Source of the DNA: Niebla homalea
Lineage: Eukaryota; Ascomycota; Lecanoromycetes; Lecanorales; Ramalinaceae
Direction: 5' to 3'
NCBI GenBank assembly: GCA_019925105.1
Contig: JAHGAU010000007.1
Span: 1,240,001-1,304,000, forward strand
Length of the DNA stretch: 64,000 nucleotides
Shown: positions 11,653-21,585 of the stretch, in pieces
Layout of the letters: the number at the start of each line of letters is the position of its first letter
Position numbering within the stretch: the first letter of the stretch is position 1
Made by a program: the position numbers and the translations under genes
Notes under the pieces: model-generated
What the model saw: only the letters and a program-made list of their open reading frames with translations
Told to the model about the DNA's origin: nothing
Databases searched by the model: none

Positions 11653-13637
11653 TTATGCTCTCTTATTATCCAAGATTGGAATGTTATCTGCCAAATCGTT
11701 CTTGTAGAGTGGCTCGGGGCTGATGATGGGCTTTTTCAAAAGAGCGTCTTCGATAGCGCTCGCCCATTTGATGAGCCTGCCCTCGCTCCATGCGGTTCCG
11801 TGCAGAGAAAGGCTGAATGGTAGACCATTCGTGTCCGTCGCAACCGGGATACAGATTATAGGGTATCCTAAACCTCTGGGGTCAGCTTCATTACATTCCA
11901 TCAGGAATAGCCAGGTTTGGTATACCGGCTTGTGCTGCAATCTGCTGCCCTGCACCCAATCGATCCAGGAATAACAATGCATCGAGCTCCTCCACAACGG
12001 GACCATGGAGACAATGGAGTGCCTTGTCGATGCCGTTCTCTCGTGTCTGTGTACGGATATGGCACAATGCTGTATGGTAATTCACACCTTCATAGCCCTT
12101 GGTCTCGGCAATCTCGTGAAGAATGTCCTATTGATAGGCCTGTTAGATACCACAAATCTGCAGGAGATGAGGCTGATTCACCTGCCCGCTCGCAAAAGCT
12201 GGATGGTCACCCGGGTTTGCGCCTTCTTGATCACGATGTTCGTTGTTGAACTTGATGATGTCTTCTACAGATCGGATATTGGTATGTGAAAGCTCAGCGA
12301 GGTATGCCCTAATCTCATTGTATGCGTCCACCTTGACCACCGTGAACTCGGAGCGCTGAGCGGGACCCCTCTCCCTTACATCAGTCAGTACGGTGATCCT
12401 CGTCTGATATCGACCGAGACTCACCAATCCCACTCTCCGTCTGAAGCGATGCGCTCGACGGCGCATTCGAAGTCCATTGCGAATAATCGAGCGCCTTCTT
12501 CGAGCAGTAAGTTGGCTAGCTTCCGTCTTTGTTCTACCGGTGCCAACTCCCAACATCCCTTTGCAGGGATGCCAAATTTGGCACCTCTGAGGATTTCTTT
12601 AGTTGCCAGAAAGACGCTGTAATCATGCTCTCGTTTTGCTTTCGGTAGGTCTACCGGGTGATCACGAGGGTCGTGCTTGGCGATGACATTCAAGCCGTGA
12701 ACAGCATCCGCTACTGTTCGTCCAATTGGGCCAACAGAGTCCATGTGTCTGCTGAGCGGCATGACGCCTCTTCTTGATGTCAGGCCTATGGTCGGCTTGA
12801 TGCCAACTACTCCATTGATAGAAGCAGGGCCAATGATTGAACCATCTGTTTCGGTTCCAAAGGAGAGAGGAACGATGTTTGCAGCAACAGCGACAGCAGA
12901 GCCGGAGCTAGATCCGTCTCAGGGAACCTCAGTCGTGACTCTCCCTTCGGCTAGAAATGTACGACTTACAGGGACTCCTTGACAGGTCATACGGATTTCG
13001 GGTCTGACCTCCTCGGGCAGAATAGCCGGCTGACTTGATCTTGGATCTTGCAGACGCCCACTCGCTGAGATTTGCCTTTCCGAGGATTACCGCGCCTGCT
13101 TGCCGAAGCAGCGAGACCACGTGAGCGTCTCTTGGGACTTTGCTCCCGACCAGAGCTAGAGATCCAGCCGTGGTCTCCATCGAATCGTCGGTCGCCATAT
13201 TCTAGGGCATCCAAAACACGTCAACTCAATGGCTCGGAGAATCTTGCATACTCCCCAGCGGTGCCCATACGTCTTTGACTAGAACAGGTATCCCGTGCAG
13301 CATATCGCGGATTCTCCCACTCCTCCGCTCCTCGTCCATCTTGGTGGCGACTTGTATGGCGTCTGGATTGATCTCGATGACTGCGGCGAGGGTGTCATTG
13401 ATCTAAGCTGTAGTGTTAAGCAAGAAAGCTGAGAAGATGTCTATCGAGTGGCTCAAGTTGTTTAAATATCACCTTTTCTATCCGCTCAATGCAGTATTGG
13501 GTGTAATCAGCGCATGTAATGTCTTCGTTGGCGAAATGCAGCTGAAGCTGTTCAATGGAGATGTCGCGCAGATTCACGCCCTTGAGGGTAGCCATGCGGA
13601 ACTGGGGGGGTATGTACCAGGTAGAGCGAGAAGACAT
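11653..13637 (-). CDS. Amidase-signature family hydrolase
   Basis: Seven exons: 13637-13473, 13402-13271, 13201-12970, 12917-12425, 12368-12182, 12127-11926, 11867-11653; joined length 541 residues in one frame. The Ser-cisSer-Lys triad of the family is present: Lys in IPVLVKDN, the cis-Ser in SPYGSSSGSA, and the nucleophile Ser in FGTETDGSI. The C-terminal GLPFSLSLHGTAWSE is also typical of fungal amidases, which hydrolyse C-N amide bonds of small carboxamides. The substrate cannot be told from sequence. The start was taken at MSSRSTWYIPP; MATLKGVNL 13 codons later is an alternative. The exon 3-4 acceptor gives SPY where most relatives have SPG or SPC, so that junction is the least certain. 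Confidence 0.82.
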
Positions 13638-14259
13638 GATGAACGTTGAAGAACAATGCGACGTGGCTTGAGAATGGTATGGTATCAATGTGCTTGAAGA
13701 GAGGATTGTTTATATTGACTGTTCCGACACGTATCATCACACCGTGGTGACACGACCAAACCAAATGGAACAGGGTTACGCGCGTTTCAACCTCCGTTGA
13801 ACATTCACGACATCTTTTGCAGAGGATGATTGTTAGGGCACTCATTATTATGTGGCATATAAGACAATCGAAATGCAACATTGCTTGTCAGTCGAAAGTG
13901 CAGTCGCGTCCCCCTGTTGGCAAGCCATTGCTACTGCCATGTAGAGTAGATCACAGAGCCAGTGCGAGCCAGCCAGATGCATTCCCAAGATCCAGTCAAC
14001 GAAGGCTATGAGAAGCTTCATGTGATGTTGTTTCTTCTTGACCTTTGGCCGAATTTATATCGAGCTCCAATTGCCAAGCCTTTTCCGCCCCTGAGCCGCC
14101 TTGGGCTGCGGAGCTCGAGCGGAGCAGAGGGGCTCGCGACCTGCATTTCCTTCCATTTTACAGGACACCACTGATACCCTTTCACTATTTGGTCTCAGAT
14201 GCTCCACATACATATGAGAAGCTACGTATCGGTCCATCGTATCTAAGCTACAGGCCTCG
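13638..14259. promoter_or_regulatory. Divergent promoter region, amidase / GPI8
   Basis: About 620 bp between two divergently transcribed starts. The short frames inside show no family resemblance. It must contain both promoters; no specific element could be assigned. Confidence 0.4.
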
Positions 14260-15450
14260 ATGAAGCTCCTTCAGCTCCTCCAACTCCCCCTGACCGTCCT
14301 CGCCCTCTTGACCCTCCCCTCCGCCTTCGCCGGCACCCACACCTCCAACTGGGCCGTCCTGGTCTCCACCTCCCGCTTCTGGTTCAACTACCGCCACCTC
14401 GCCAATGTGCTCTCCCTCTACCGCACCGTCAAACGCCTCGGCATCCCGGACTCCCAGATCATCCTCATGCTCCCCGACGACATGGCCTGCAACCCGCGCA
14501 ACGCCTTCCCGGGCACCGTCTACAACAACGCCGACCGGGCCCTCGACCTCTACGGCGACAACATCGAGGTCGACTACCGCGGCTACGAGGTCACGGTCGA
14601 GAACTTCATCCGCCTGCTCACCGACCGCCTGGGCGCCGACGTGCCTCGCGGCAAACGGCTCGGCTCGGACGCGGGCAGCAACGTGCTGGTCTACATGACG
14701 GGCCACGGCGGGAACGAGTTCCTCAAGTTCCAGGACGCCGAGGAGATTGGCGGCTGGGACCTGGCGGACGCGTTCGAGCAGATGTGGGAGAAGCGCCGCT
14801 ACCGCGAGATGCTCTTCATGATCGACACCTGCCAGGCCAACACCCTCTTCCGGCACTTCTACAGCCCCAACATCATCGCCACCGGCAGCTCCGAGATCGA
14901 TCAGAGCAGCTACAGCCACCACGCCGACAATGATGTCGGCGTCGCCGTCATCGATCGCTGGACCTACTACATCCTCGATTTCTTGGAGAATGAGGTCACC
15001 AGCCCGACGAGCCGGCTGACCATGGGTGATCTGTTCGATTCGTATGATGAGACCAAGATCCACTCCCACCCGGGCGTGAGGTGGGATTTGTTCCCGGGGA
15101 ACGAGGCCGAGGGGAGGGAGCGGCTGGTGATGGATTTCTTCGGCAATGTTCAGGGGGTGGAGATTGGGAACGAGACCGAGTGGAAGGAGGATCTGAGGAG
15201 GCTGCAGGAGATCATCGACAGGGCCAGGTGGAGGGAGGATGCCGGTCACGCTCCTAACAGAACCGCGCAGAATCTCACACCAGCAACGAGTCGCCTGATC
15301 CAGGAGAAGACACGCCCAGATCGACGGGTGGAAGGACCTGCCAAGGTCAAGGCAGGGGATGCTTGGGATCAAAGGCTGCTTGGGATGGCAGCATTAGTGG
15401 GCTCTGCCTCCTTATGGGGTGGATTTGCATGGTACGAGACTTTCAGATAA
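14260..15450 (+). CDS. GPI8: GPI-anchor transamidase catalytic subunit (PIG-K)
   Basis: A 396-residue, intronless gene. The product is the caspase-like (clan CD, family C13) cysteine protease of the ER GPI transamidase, which cleaves the C-terminal signal of precursor proteins and attaches the GPI anchor. Visible: a signal peptide (residues 1-24), NWAVLVSTSRFWFNYRH, catalytic His149 in TGHGG and Cys191 in DTCQA, the conserved SPNIIATGSS, and a C-terminal hydrophobic segment (residues 374-390) that would be the membrane anchor. Length and spacing agree with yeast Gpi8. The first 300 codons almost always end in C or G, unlike neighbouring genes, which leaves a long open antisense frame (14248-15372) with no family resemblance. 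Confidence 0.95.
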   Translation: MKLLQLLQLPLTVLALLTLPSAFAGTHTSNWAVLVSTSRFWFNYRHLANVLSLYRTVKRLGIPDSQIILMLPDDMACNPRNAFPGTVYNNADRALDLYGDNIEVDYRGYEVTVENFIRLLTDRLGADVPRGKRLGSDAGSNVLVYMTGHGGNEFLKFQDAEEIGGWDLADAFEQMWEKRRYREMLFMIDTCQANTLFRHFYSPNIIATGSSEIDQSSYSHHADNDVGVAVIDRWTYYILDFLENEVTSPTSRLTMGDLFDSYDETKIHSHPGVRWDLFPGNEAEGRERLVMDFFGNVQGVEIGNETEWKEDLRRLQEIIDRARWREDAGHAPNRTAQNLTPATSRLIQEKTRPDRRVEGPAKVKAGDAWDQRLLGMAALVGSASLWGGFAWYETFR

Positions 15451-15726
15451 CATGATGCTAGCCCGTCCTTGCAATTCCGGAAATGAGATACCCCTTTTGC
15501 GGCAAGCATGGTTCTTGTAGCTCAGATGGCTTGCTGCCACAGTCTTCATCCTGAGTAGAAGATTTACTTTTGTCAGATCGTGTATGTGCAATTCTAGACA
15601 ATGTCTAAGCGTCGCTTGCTTGTACCAAAACGCCAACGCTCATGCTTCAGGACACCCACACCCGCGGCGCTATGCTCCTCATGATCCGTCAAAAGCACAC
15701 GTAAATACAGCACTGGGCAGCCAGCA

Positions 15727-18302
15727 TCACCCCACAACGACCTTCATGCTTAAGCTCTCCAGAAACCCGCTGAGATCCTCCTTCTTCACCTCCACCACGC
15801 AATGCTCGAAGCTGTCGATCCGAACTCGGGCATTCGTCTCATCAACCACTTCCTGGAATGCGTTGCCGAACTTGTTGCGTTTTCGATCCTCTGATTCCTC
15901 ATCACTGCCGTCATTCGAATCATCATCGTCGTCCTCCTCCTCCTCTTCCTCTTCGCTCTCTTCGTCTTCCGCTTCTTCGCCGTCTTCTTGCTGCATTCTC
16001 GACTGACGCTCTTGACGCCTCTTCTGTTTCTCTGCTTCCTTTGCTTCTTGAAGCCTTCTTTTCTCCTCGCTTTTGGCCTTTCGATTCGCTCGGGCGGCAA
16101 AGTCATTGACGCCTCCCCCTCCGCCGGTCCCGACCACCACAAAGACTCCCCTCGCTTCGTTCAGACCAGCCATGACGAGAGGCGTAGGTCTCCCATCCCT
16201 GCCAACTTTTCCCCTCTGGTCGCGCTCTTGCTCGGCAATGGCTTCACCGACCCAAAGTGCGAGCTTTGTTAATGCTGAGGGATGTGTAAAGAGCGCCACA
16301 TCCGGGCCTTCTTTGACCACGGCCATCCTAAAAGCCTTCAGATGCCGAATCTGTCGCTTCTCTATGATCGAGGTGCCAGTACGAAGGATTGCGCGATGGA
16401 GATGCTGAGCCACTGGGAGAGCGCGCTTGAGAGCGTCTATATTATCAAGGGCATCATACGCCTCCCAGAATCGGGAGACCCACTCTTCCGACTCTAGAGT
16501 TCCAGATTCGTCCGCGACTTCTGTTGACCTATTGTCGCCGGTCCGATCATCTCTTGAACGGCCATGGTCCTGAGTCGCAATGCCATGCTTGCCGACCTCA
16601 AGGATTGCCCCAACGATGACCCCAATGTCTATGGCACTGAAGCAACCCTTCCAACCCCAGCACCTGACGAAACCCCAGCCCTCCTTGCGGCGACCAGCCG
16701 GAGGGACCAAACCGTCGAGACCGTATAATGGAGCATAGCTCAACAGCCGCTGCCGCAAGCCCCTTTTCAGATCCATGTCCATGTGTGTGTAGCTTTGTTT
16801 GCACTGGCTCAGACTCACGCCCATCTTTGCAAGAAGTTTGTGGAGGCGTTTCCTCCCTTGCTCCGTCCAGATGTGCAGTCGTGAGCCAAGGTATGGAGAA
16901 TGGAACATACTCTCATAAAGAGACCAGTGCCGGATCAGCAGGAATCGCGGTTCAGGAGACAGTCGGATAGAGTAGTCCGTAGGTGATCTGGCAGTCGTTG
17001 GGATGACTCCGGAGGCCTCACCCCTGGATGTCTCCTTTCCAGGGTCGTTCGGATCCGGCGGGTTAAGTCGATGAACCTCATCTCGCAGCTCCTGTCGTAT
17101 TCGTTCTCCGCGCTCGCCGCCCCATCCTGCAGAGCCGCCTTCCTCGAGTGGGGTTGAGATTCCAACGCCTGTCATCGTGCGACCATAAAGTTCCAACGAG
17201 CTGATGCCGACGATAGCGTGCCACAGGATATCGTTGCCGTCGCGACCCAATTCGTCGGCTAGGGAATACAGTATCGAAGAGATTGGCTCGGAGTAAGAAG
17301 CACCAAGTGTATAGTATCTATGTAGCACGCCGTTGAACCTTTGACGCTCTCTGTGGAATTGTCTACGGAGTGCACGTTCTGATGGTCTTCTTGGTGGAGC
17401 AGTAGAAGCGACTTGAATTGAGGGAGAGCCATCGTAGTTATTTCCATTCGCCCCGTTCAATGTCCGTGAAGGGCTTCTCGAGGACGACTGTAGAATGGAT
17501 CAGCTCGTGGCTTCGTCCAAAGCGTGATAGAAGTACCGATTCATGTCTCCGTCTTTGTCTCGGTGGCTGATCCTCCTCATCGCCGAGCTCATCGTCATCT
17601 GACCACGACTTTCTTTTCCGACCATTGGTTTGCGGAACTTCCGTGGACTCCATTATATTCTCGTAGTCTTCTTCATCAGACTCACCTGATATATAATCGT
17701 CCTGAACATCGCCCATCTCAAACAAGGCACAATATGCCTCTCGTTCTTGCAGAAGTTCCTGTTCGATATCCCCATCGTCATAGACGATAATACCTCCCTG
17801 ACCTCGTACGTAGGCTCGCTGAATCTCCCCTTTGTTCACCTGTGACGCTCGTGATCTGATGTTATTGTTGGAGTCGCCCGGTAATACCAAGGGGTCGCCT
17901 CCGAAGACATTGCCCAAATTCCAAGGCCGCCGCGCATCGATGACCCAGACCTCGACCCCCCGCAATGTCCGGCCCGTCTGCATCAATGTCCAGGCCCAAC
18001 ACAGATGACAGGTCCACCAGCCCGCCCACTCCAAGGCATACGACGGTGCCGCCCTCCCCCCCATTCTGCGTCTTCATCTTGGAGACCATGGTCTCCCCAG
18101 CTCTTGTGAGGTCATCATAGCCCGAGATCGGCTGAATCTTGTGACCAATGTAGTCATGCTTGAGGAGCGCTGCCAATATTCGGCAGGCGCACAGCGCGTC
18201 TGGCTCAAGAGCGACGAGGATGAGCACCTGGGGTGCTAAGGGATGGTGGGTCCTGAATAGGTGCTCGTAGAGTTGAGAGATCCGGGAGCGTGGTAGGTAC
18301 AT
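15727..18302 (-). CDS. CDC45: Replication initiation factor Cdc45 (apparent +1 frameshift)
   Basis: Component of the CMG replicative helicase (Cdc45-Mcm2-7-GINS). Start MYLPRSRISQLYEHL at 18302; exon 1 18302-17537, intron 17488-17536 (49 bp), exon 2 17487-15727, about 841 residues. Recognisable blocks are VVCLGVGGLVDLSS, VEVWVIDARRPWNLGNVFG, an acidic Asp/Glu linker, YYTLGASYSEPISS, GWGFVRCWGWKGCFSA, and the C-terminal VEVKKEDLSGFLESL. The frame breaks between DADGPDIA and GVEVWVID. Reading a six-G run (17956-17961 on the plus strand as C6) as five restores the family sequence exactly. No intron fits: every GT-AG pair there is too short or deletes conserved residues. A sequencing or assembly error is likely because the gene is essential, but a true mutation cannot be excluded. 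A second acidic tract (around residues 765-785) is encoded by GAA/GAG/GAT runs. Confidence 0.9.
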
Positions 18303-18623
18303 CGCGCAAGGTAGGTCAGCACCCGCCAATCGAAACTAAAATGGCATCAATCCAAGAAAGGTGACACCGAGAAGCGACAATTGCTGGTAGGAACAGCATC
18401 GATCACGAAGTGAATCGAGAAATACATCCGTTTTGGATTATCTGAGGCGCAATTTTGCCAAAAAAGGGTTGAAAGCACATGTGGGTATCTATGGCGTGTT
18501 TAATGGGAAGTGAGCCCCAGGATCTTAGGCCGGATAGGTAGTGAACTGTCAAGTACGTCAATAATGTTGATATAAGCTAGGGACCGAGGGACTCTGCTAC
18601 GCGCTTCTAGTGGAAAGTCGTGA

Positions 18624-18725
18624 TACCCCTTCATGCTTTTTTCTTGTCGGGTCCGGATTTTTGGGGATTGATTTCATGAACTTTTTCTCAAAATCACCAT
18701 TTATATACGCAACAACCACGTTTTA
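18624..18725 (+). repeat. Degraded arm of an inverted repeat (partner 19034-19137)
   Basis: This segment (with GTCGGGTCCGG, TTTCATGAA, CAAAATCAC and CAACAACCAC) matches the reverse complement of 19034-19137 in the same order. The copy here has more T and A at mismatches, as expected of RIP-type decay. The DNA between the arms is AT-rich. Confidence 0.6.
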
Positions 18726-19148
18726 AACCTTACTCAAGTACTTATGTATAGTCTTTATAGCTTGTAGAATAATGTTAATTCTAATTTATATGCAGCCGTC
18801 ATGGTTAAGGTATAAGGGGGTATTACTATGCTTGGAATTTCACTTAATTTCCAGCTCAATCCGGCCCCGTAACTATCCCGCTACTCCACCAAGATATTCG
18901 AGTTCCGGGGTATAAAAACACAAATCTACTTTACCACTAGCAATCTATCCAAAAGTACGAAATTGAATCTTAAACTTAAAACATTGATTCTTTATAATAT
19001 AAAGATGCAGTCTACCTGCTTTGACTCAATCCAAAAGTGTGGTTGTTGAATGCGCAAACGAAACGTGATTTTGACCAAAATTTCATGGAATTGATCGCAA
19101 AGACCCCGGACCCGACAAAAAAGCATAAAGGGGTAGAAGGCCTCACCC

Positions 19149-19276
19149 CCCTCGCCCCCTGCAAAATTAATTGCAACGTGGAAGCGTTCCGCGCGGGGGA
19201 CCACCCGCAAATCACCGCAAAAATCACCCATTCCTTCAACTACCACTGCCTCAATCTTGCACCACAGTACTCAAAT
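19149..19276 (+). repeat. Left arm of a 128-bp inverted repeat
   Basis: Matches the reverse complement of 19646-19773 at all but about three positions. Both arms contain the blocks ATTAATTGCAACGTGGAAGC and CACTGCCTCAAT (here read on plus). The spacer is about 370 bp and has no recognised gene. The near identity of the arms contrasts with the decayed DNA to the left. Confidence 0.8.
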
Positions 19277-19645
19277 CGACTGCATCGAGTTATGGCGATT
19301 GCGACTGTTGAATTTATCTGTAAAATCGACTACTCCTACCTATTAAGACCTCATCTACTGGCTAACCGGCTTTATAGAGGCACCTAATAACTTCCCACTC
19401 AATCACTCAAGGCCCCGGGTCAATGACGATGTCCAGATTGGGGGGCGGTATGCTTGCGCGAAGGGGTACGCTCCCAGGGTGTTAAACGGCGCTTTTGAGA
19501 GGGCGAAACGTGGTGGGAACGGGGCGAAACAAAGCGTCTGAGCCTGTCAGACCTTCGAGGTGTCCTAGGACTGCGGCCGGGCTTATGGTTGACCATATTT
19601 GTAGAGGTGGTGATGTGATTTATGAGTAAAAGACTATAAATGCAG

Positions 19646-19773
19646 ATTTGAGTACTGTGGAGCAATATTGAGGCAGTGGTAGTTGAAGGAATGGGTGATT
19701 TTTGCGGTGATTTGCGGGTGGTCCCCCGCGCGGAACGCTTCCACGTTGCAATTAATTTTGCCGGGGGCGAGGG
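19646..19773 (-). repeat. Right arm of the 128-bp inverted repeat
   Basis: Partner of 19149-19276. Outside this arm the sequence runs directly into the dispersed repeat at 19791, whereas outside the left arm it runs into the sequence shared with 18624-18725. The two arms are therefore copies of one element with different junctions rather than a simple palindromic transposon end. Confidence 0.8.
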
Positions 19774-19790
19774 TAGGTCCTATTTATGGA

Positions 19791-19876
19791 GGTGTGTGCG
19801 CCAAGACCACCCGGGAGCTAGTCCTCATGGGGCAAGTAGGCCGAGCATGGGAGCAAGGCCACTTGGAACCATGACA
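19791..19876 (+). repeat. Dispersed repeat, copy A
   Basis: Begins GGTGTGTGCGCCAAGACC and ends CCACTTGGAACCATGACA. Nearly the same 80-odd bases recur at 43550-43630 (plus), and the first part recurs inverted at 21134-21167. Family unknown. Confidence 0.75.
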
Positions 19877-19950
19877 GCCCTTTACCAAAAGGCGATGATT
19901 TGGAGCTTATTACTGTAGGGCCATAGAAGGATCTGGCCTGGCCTCATGTT

Positions 19951-20071
19951 GAAGGGTTTGCGGAGGGGCTTACGGAGGGGTTTACCGAGGGGCTTGCTAA
20001 AGGTTTTGTTTATCTGTGAGATTGAGGGTAACGGTGAGGGTAACGGTGAGGGTGATAGTGAGGGTGAGGCT
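19951..20071 (+). repeat. 12-bp minisatellite, two blocks
   Basis: Block one (19951-20007) is four to five units like GAGGGGCTTACG. Block two (20024-20071) is four units like GAGGGTAACGGT. In frame they would encode Glu-Gly-x-x repeats, but a stop separates the blocks and they lie in different frames. Confidence 0.7.
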
Positions 20072-20599
20072 GTTCAAAACCTCCTAACTCACGTTCTGTA
20101 AGTGTCACTTGTAGAGTAATAAGGACGTAGTAAGTGGGTTGAAGACCAAGATGAATAAAAAAAATTTGAAAAAACCCCAATCGCGTTTAGCGTGTCCTGT
20201 TGGGGGTGAGCCCTTCTACCACCAAAGACAGCTAGCGCAAGGCTGTCAGTCCTGAGGCCTCACTGACCTTTCAACCTACCAGAACCTTTGATTAGGACGT
20301 CTGGATTCACCCTACACAAACGACATAACACCTGGAGAAGACAAAGATCGGATAAAACCCAGCAACATAAGGACCAGTAACACCTCGAACACGACACAAA
20401 TCCATTGTTCTACAGTACAATATCACTACCCTAACACACAGGAAAAGCCAAGCCAAGTGGAGCAATTATAAGCTACCATTCTCCCCCCTTCTTACCTTTT
20501 CCTCCATCCATCCTCCATCCATCTTACTACTTACATACCGGAACTCTCCCTTACAACATACACTTTCACAACTCCTCAACCATGGCTGCCCGGCCCTTA

Positions 20600-20890
20600 C
20601 TACCAAGAACCAAGGATTCATCCTACCCCAGAACGATCGTCCTCCCCCGGAGCCTATCAAGGAAGAGAGGCCTTTCTCGGTCAAAGCCATCAATGGGGCG
20701 GCTTTCCATACCATTATGAGGACCCAAAAGGAGTAAGGGACCCAAACCTTTTACGCTTCGGTGGCGGACCTCAATGACCATCTGGACTTCCTCAGTAATA
20801 CGCTAGAACGCCTGCGCAACGCCGGTTTGCAATTAGACATCCGGAAGTGCGAAGAACAATTCGCGTCGTCATACATAGATCTTGTGTAGC
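20600..20890 (+). pseudogene. Ty3/gypsy-type retrotransposon pol fragment
   Basis: One reading frame gives FSVKAINGAAFHTIMRTQKE, a stop (TAA), then TFYASVADLNDHLDFL and NTLERLRNAGLQLDIRKCE, then ends at a TAG. The last part has the form of the segment before the reverse-transcriptase thumb of Ty3/gypsy elements (a 'vL.rLr.aGL.l...KCeF' pattern). The first part resembles the region these elements carry upstream of it. The internal TAA could come from CAA by a C-to-T change. Only a fragment remains, and part of pol must be deleted between the two halves. Confidence 0.6.
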
Positions 20891-21133
20891 AGATGCGGCA
20901 TCAAGTGATTTGTGACCAAAAAAAAAAAAGAAAGAAGAAAAAAAGAAACAATAATGGAGATTCCTGAACCGGCTGAGATAAGTTAGTATTGCTTCAAAGT
21001 GAGAACGTTGTGGGCAAGCTTACGGGAAAAGAGTGTCTAAATTGACATCGCATCGTGCACTCGACTTCACGCAAATGAAACGGCACTCGCGTGTACATAA
21101 CATCACGGTTTGCGGTAGGAATGAGCATGGCCC

Positions 21134-21167
21134 GCTAGCTCCCGGGGGGTCTTGGCGCGCACACACC
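21134..21167 (-). repeat. Dispersed repeat, copy B (partial, inverted)
   Basis: The reverse complement reads GGTGTGTGCGCGCCAAGACC and ends GGGAGCTAGC, matching the start of copies A and C. It lies about 100 bp from a tRNA-Glu 5' half, as copy C lies next to a tRNA-Glu 3' half. Confidence 0.65.
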
Positions 21168-21263
21168 CACAAATCCATAGCCGCATTCATGGCTACTCAT
21201 CAATCATACAGCATTTTCTACAAAATATTCATTATATACCTGTATAGAGCCGCTTGAACGTGA

Positions 21264-21297
21264 TCCGTTGTGGTGTAGTGGTTTAGCATTTCTCCCT
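21264..21297 (+). pseudogene. tRNA-Glu 5' half (relic)
   Basis: TCCGTTGTGGTGTAGTGGTT plus AGCATTTCTCCCT matches the acceptor strand, D-arm and start of the anticodon stem of fungal tRNA-Glu. After that the sequence is unrelated and no 3' half follows, so it is a fragment. Confidence 0.65.
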
Positions 21298-21585
21298 AAA
21301 AAGTAGGATGGAATAATATGTGAGATGTCTCGGATATATTGGATAAATTAGGGGGTAAGAGTAGGATGTTAAGACTTCGGATTATGTACAGTTAGAGGAC
21401 AACAGCAAGATCTAGATACCAACCCCAGGTACGGTCGCCAATTACCATCTCCTTCCAAGGGTGTATGTCAGCAGAGACATCATGGCAAAGGATACGCACA
21501 CGTTTGGTTGCCAAGGATGAGGCAACAGATCTACCAGATTGTGTTCAAGCGTCTAAAGGTCTGATCCCAGAGCATGCGAAACAGC

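Larger units (their letters stand above)
18303..21585. repeat. Transposon-relic and inverted-repeat field
   Basis: A 3.3 kb stretch without a credible gene, between CDC45 and the 772-residue unknown gene. It combines AT-rich degraded sequence (18.45-19.0 kb), two sets of inverted repeats, a 12-bp minisatellite, a broken Ty3/gypsy-type pol fragment, two copies of a dispersed repeat and a tRNA-Glu 5' half. These parts are listed separately. Confidence 0.7.

Noticed and set aside
14248..15372. 374-codon open frame on the minus strand over GPI8
   Set aside because: It is the antisense of GPI8, open only because GPI8 codons are GC-ending; its product is low-complexity Val/Glu/Leu-rich and resembles nothing.
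17940..18000. A short intron as the explanation for the CDC45 frame break
   Set aside because: The only GT-AG pairs that restore the frame give introns of about 25-40 bases and delete the conserved VDLSS segment.
18992..19918. Two frames with the same first 30 residues (minus 18992-19246, plus 19676-19918) that look like a gene family
   Set aside because: They coincide with the 128-bp inverted repeat and diverge immediately outside it; nothing suggests coding.
20024..20071. GAGGGTAACGGT repeats as an internal telomere remnant
   Set aside because: The unit is 12 bases and does not contain the fungal telomere unit TTAGGG; it fits an ordinary minisatellite.
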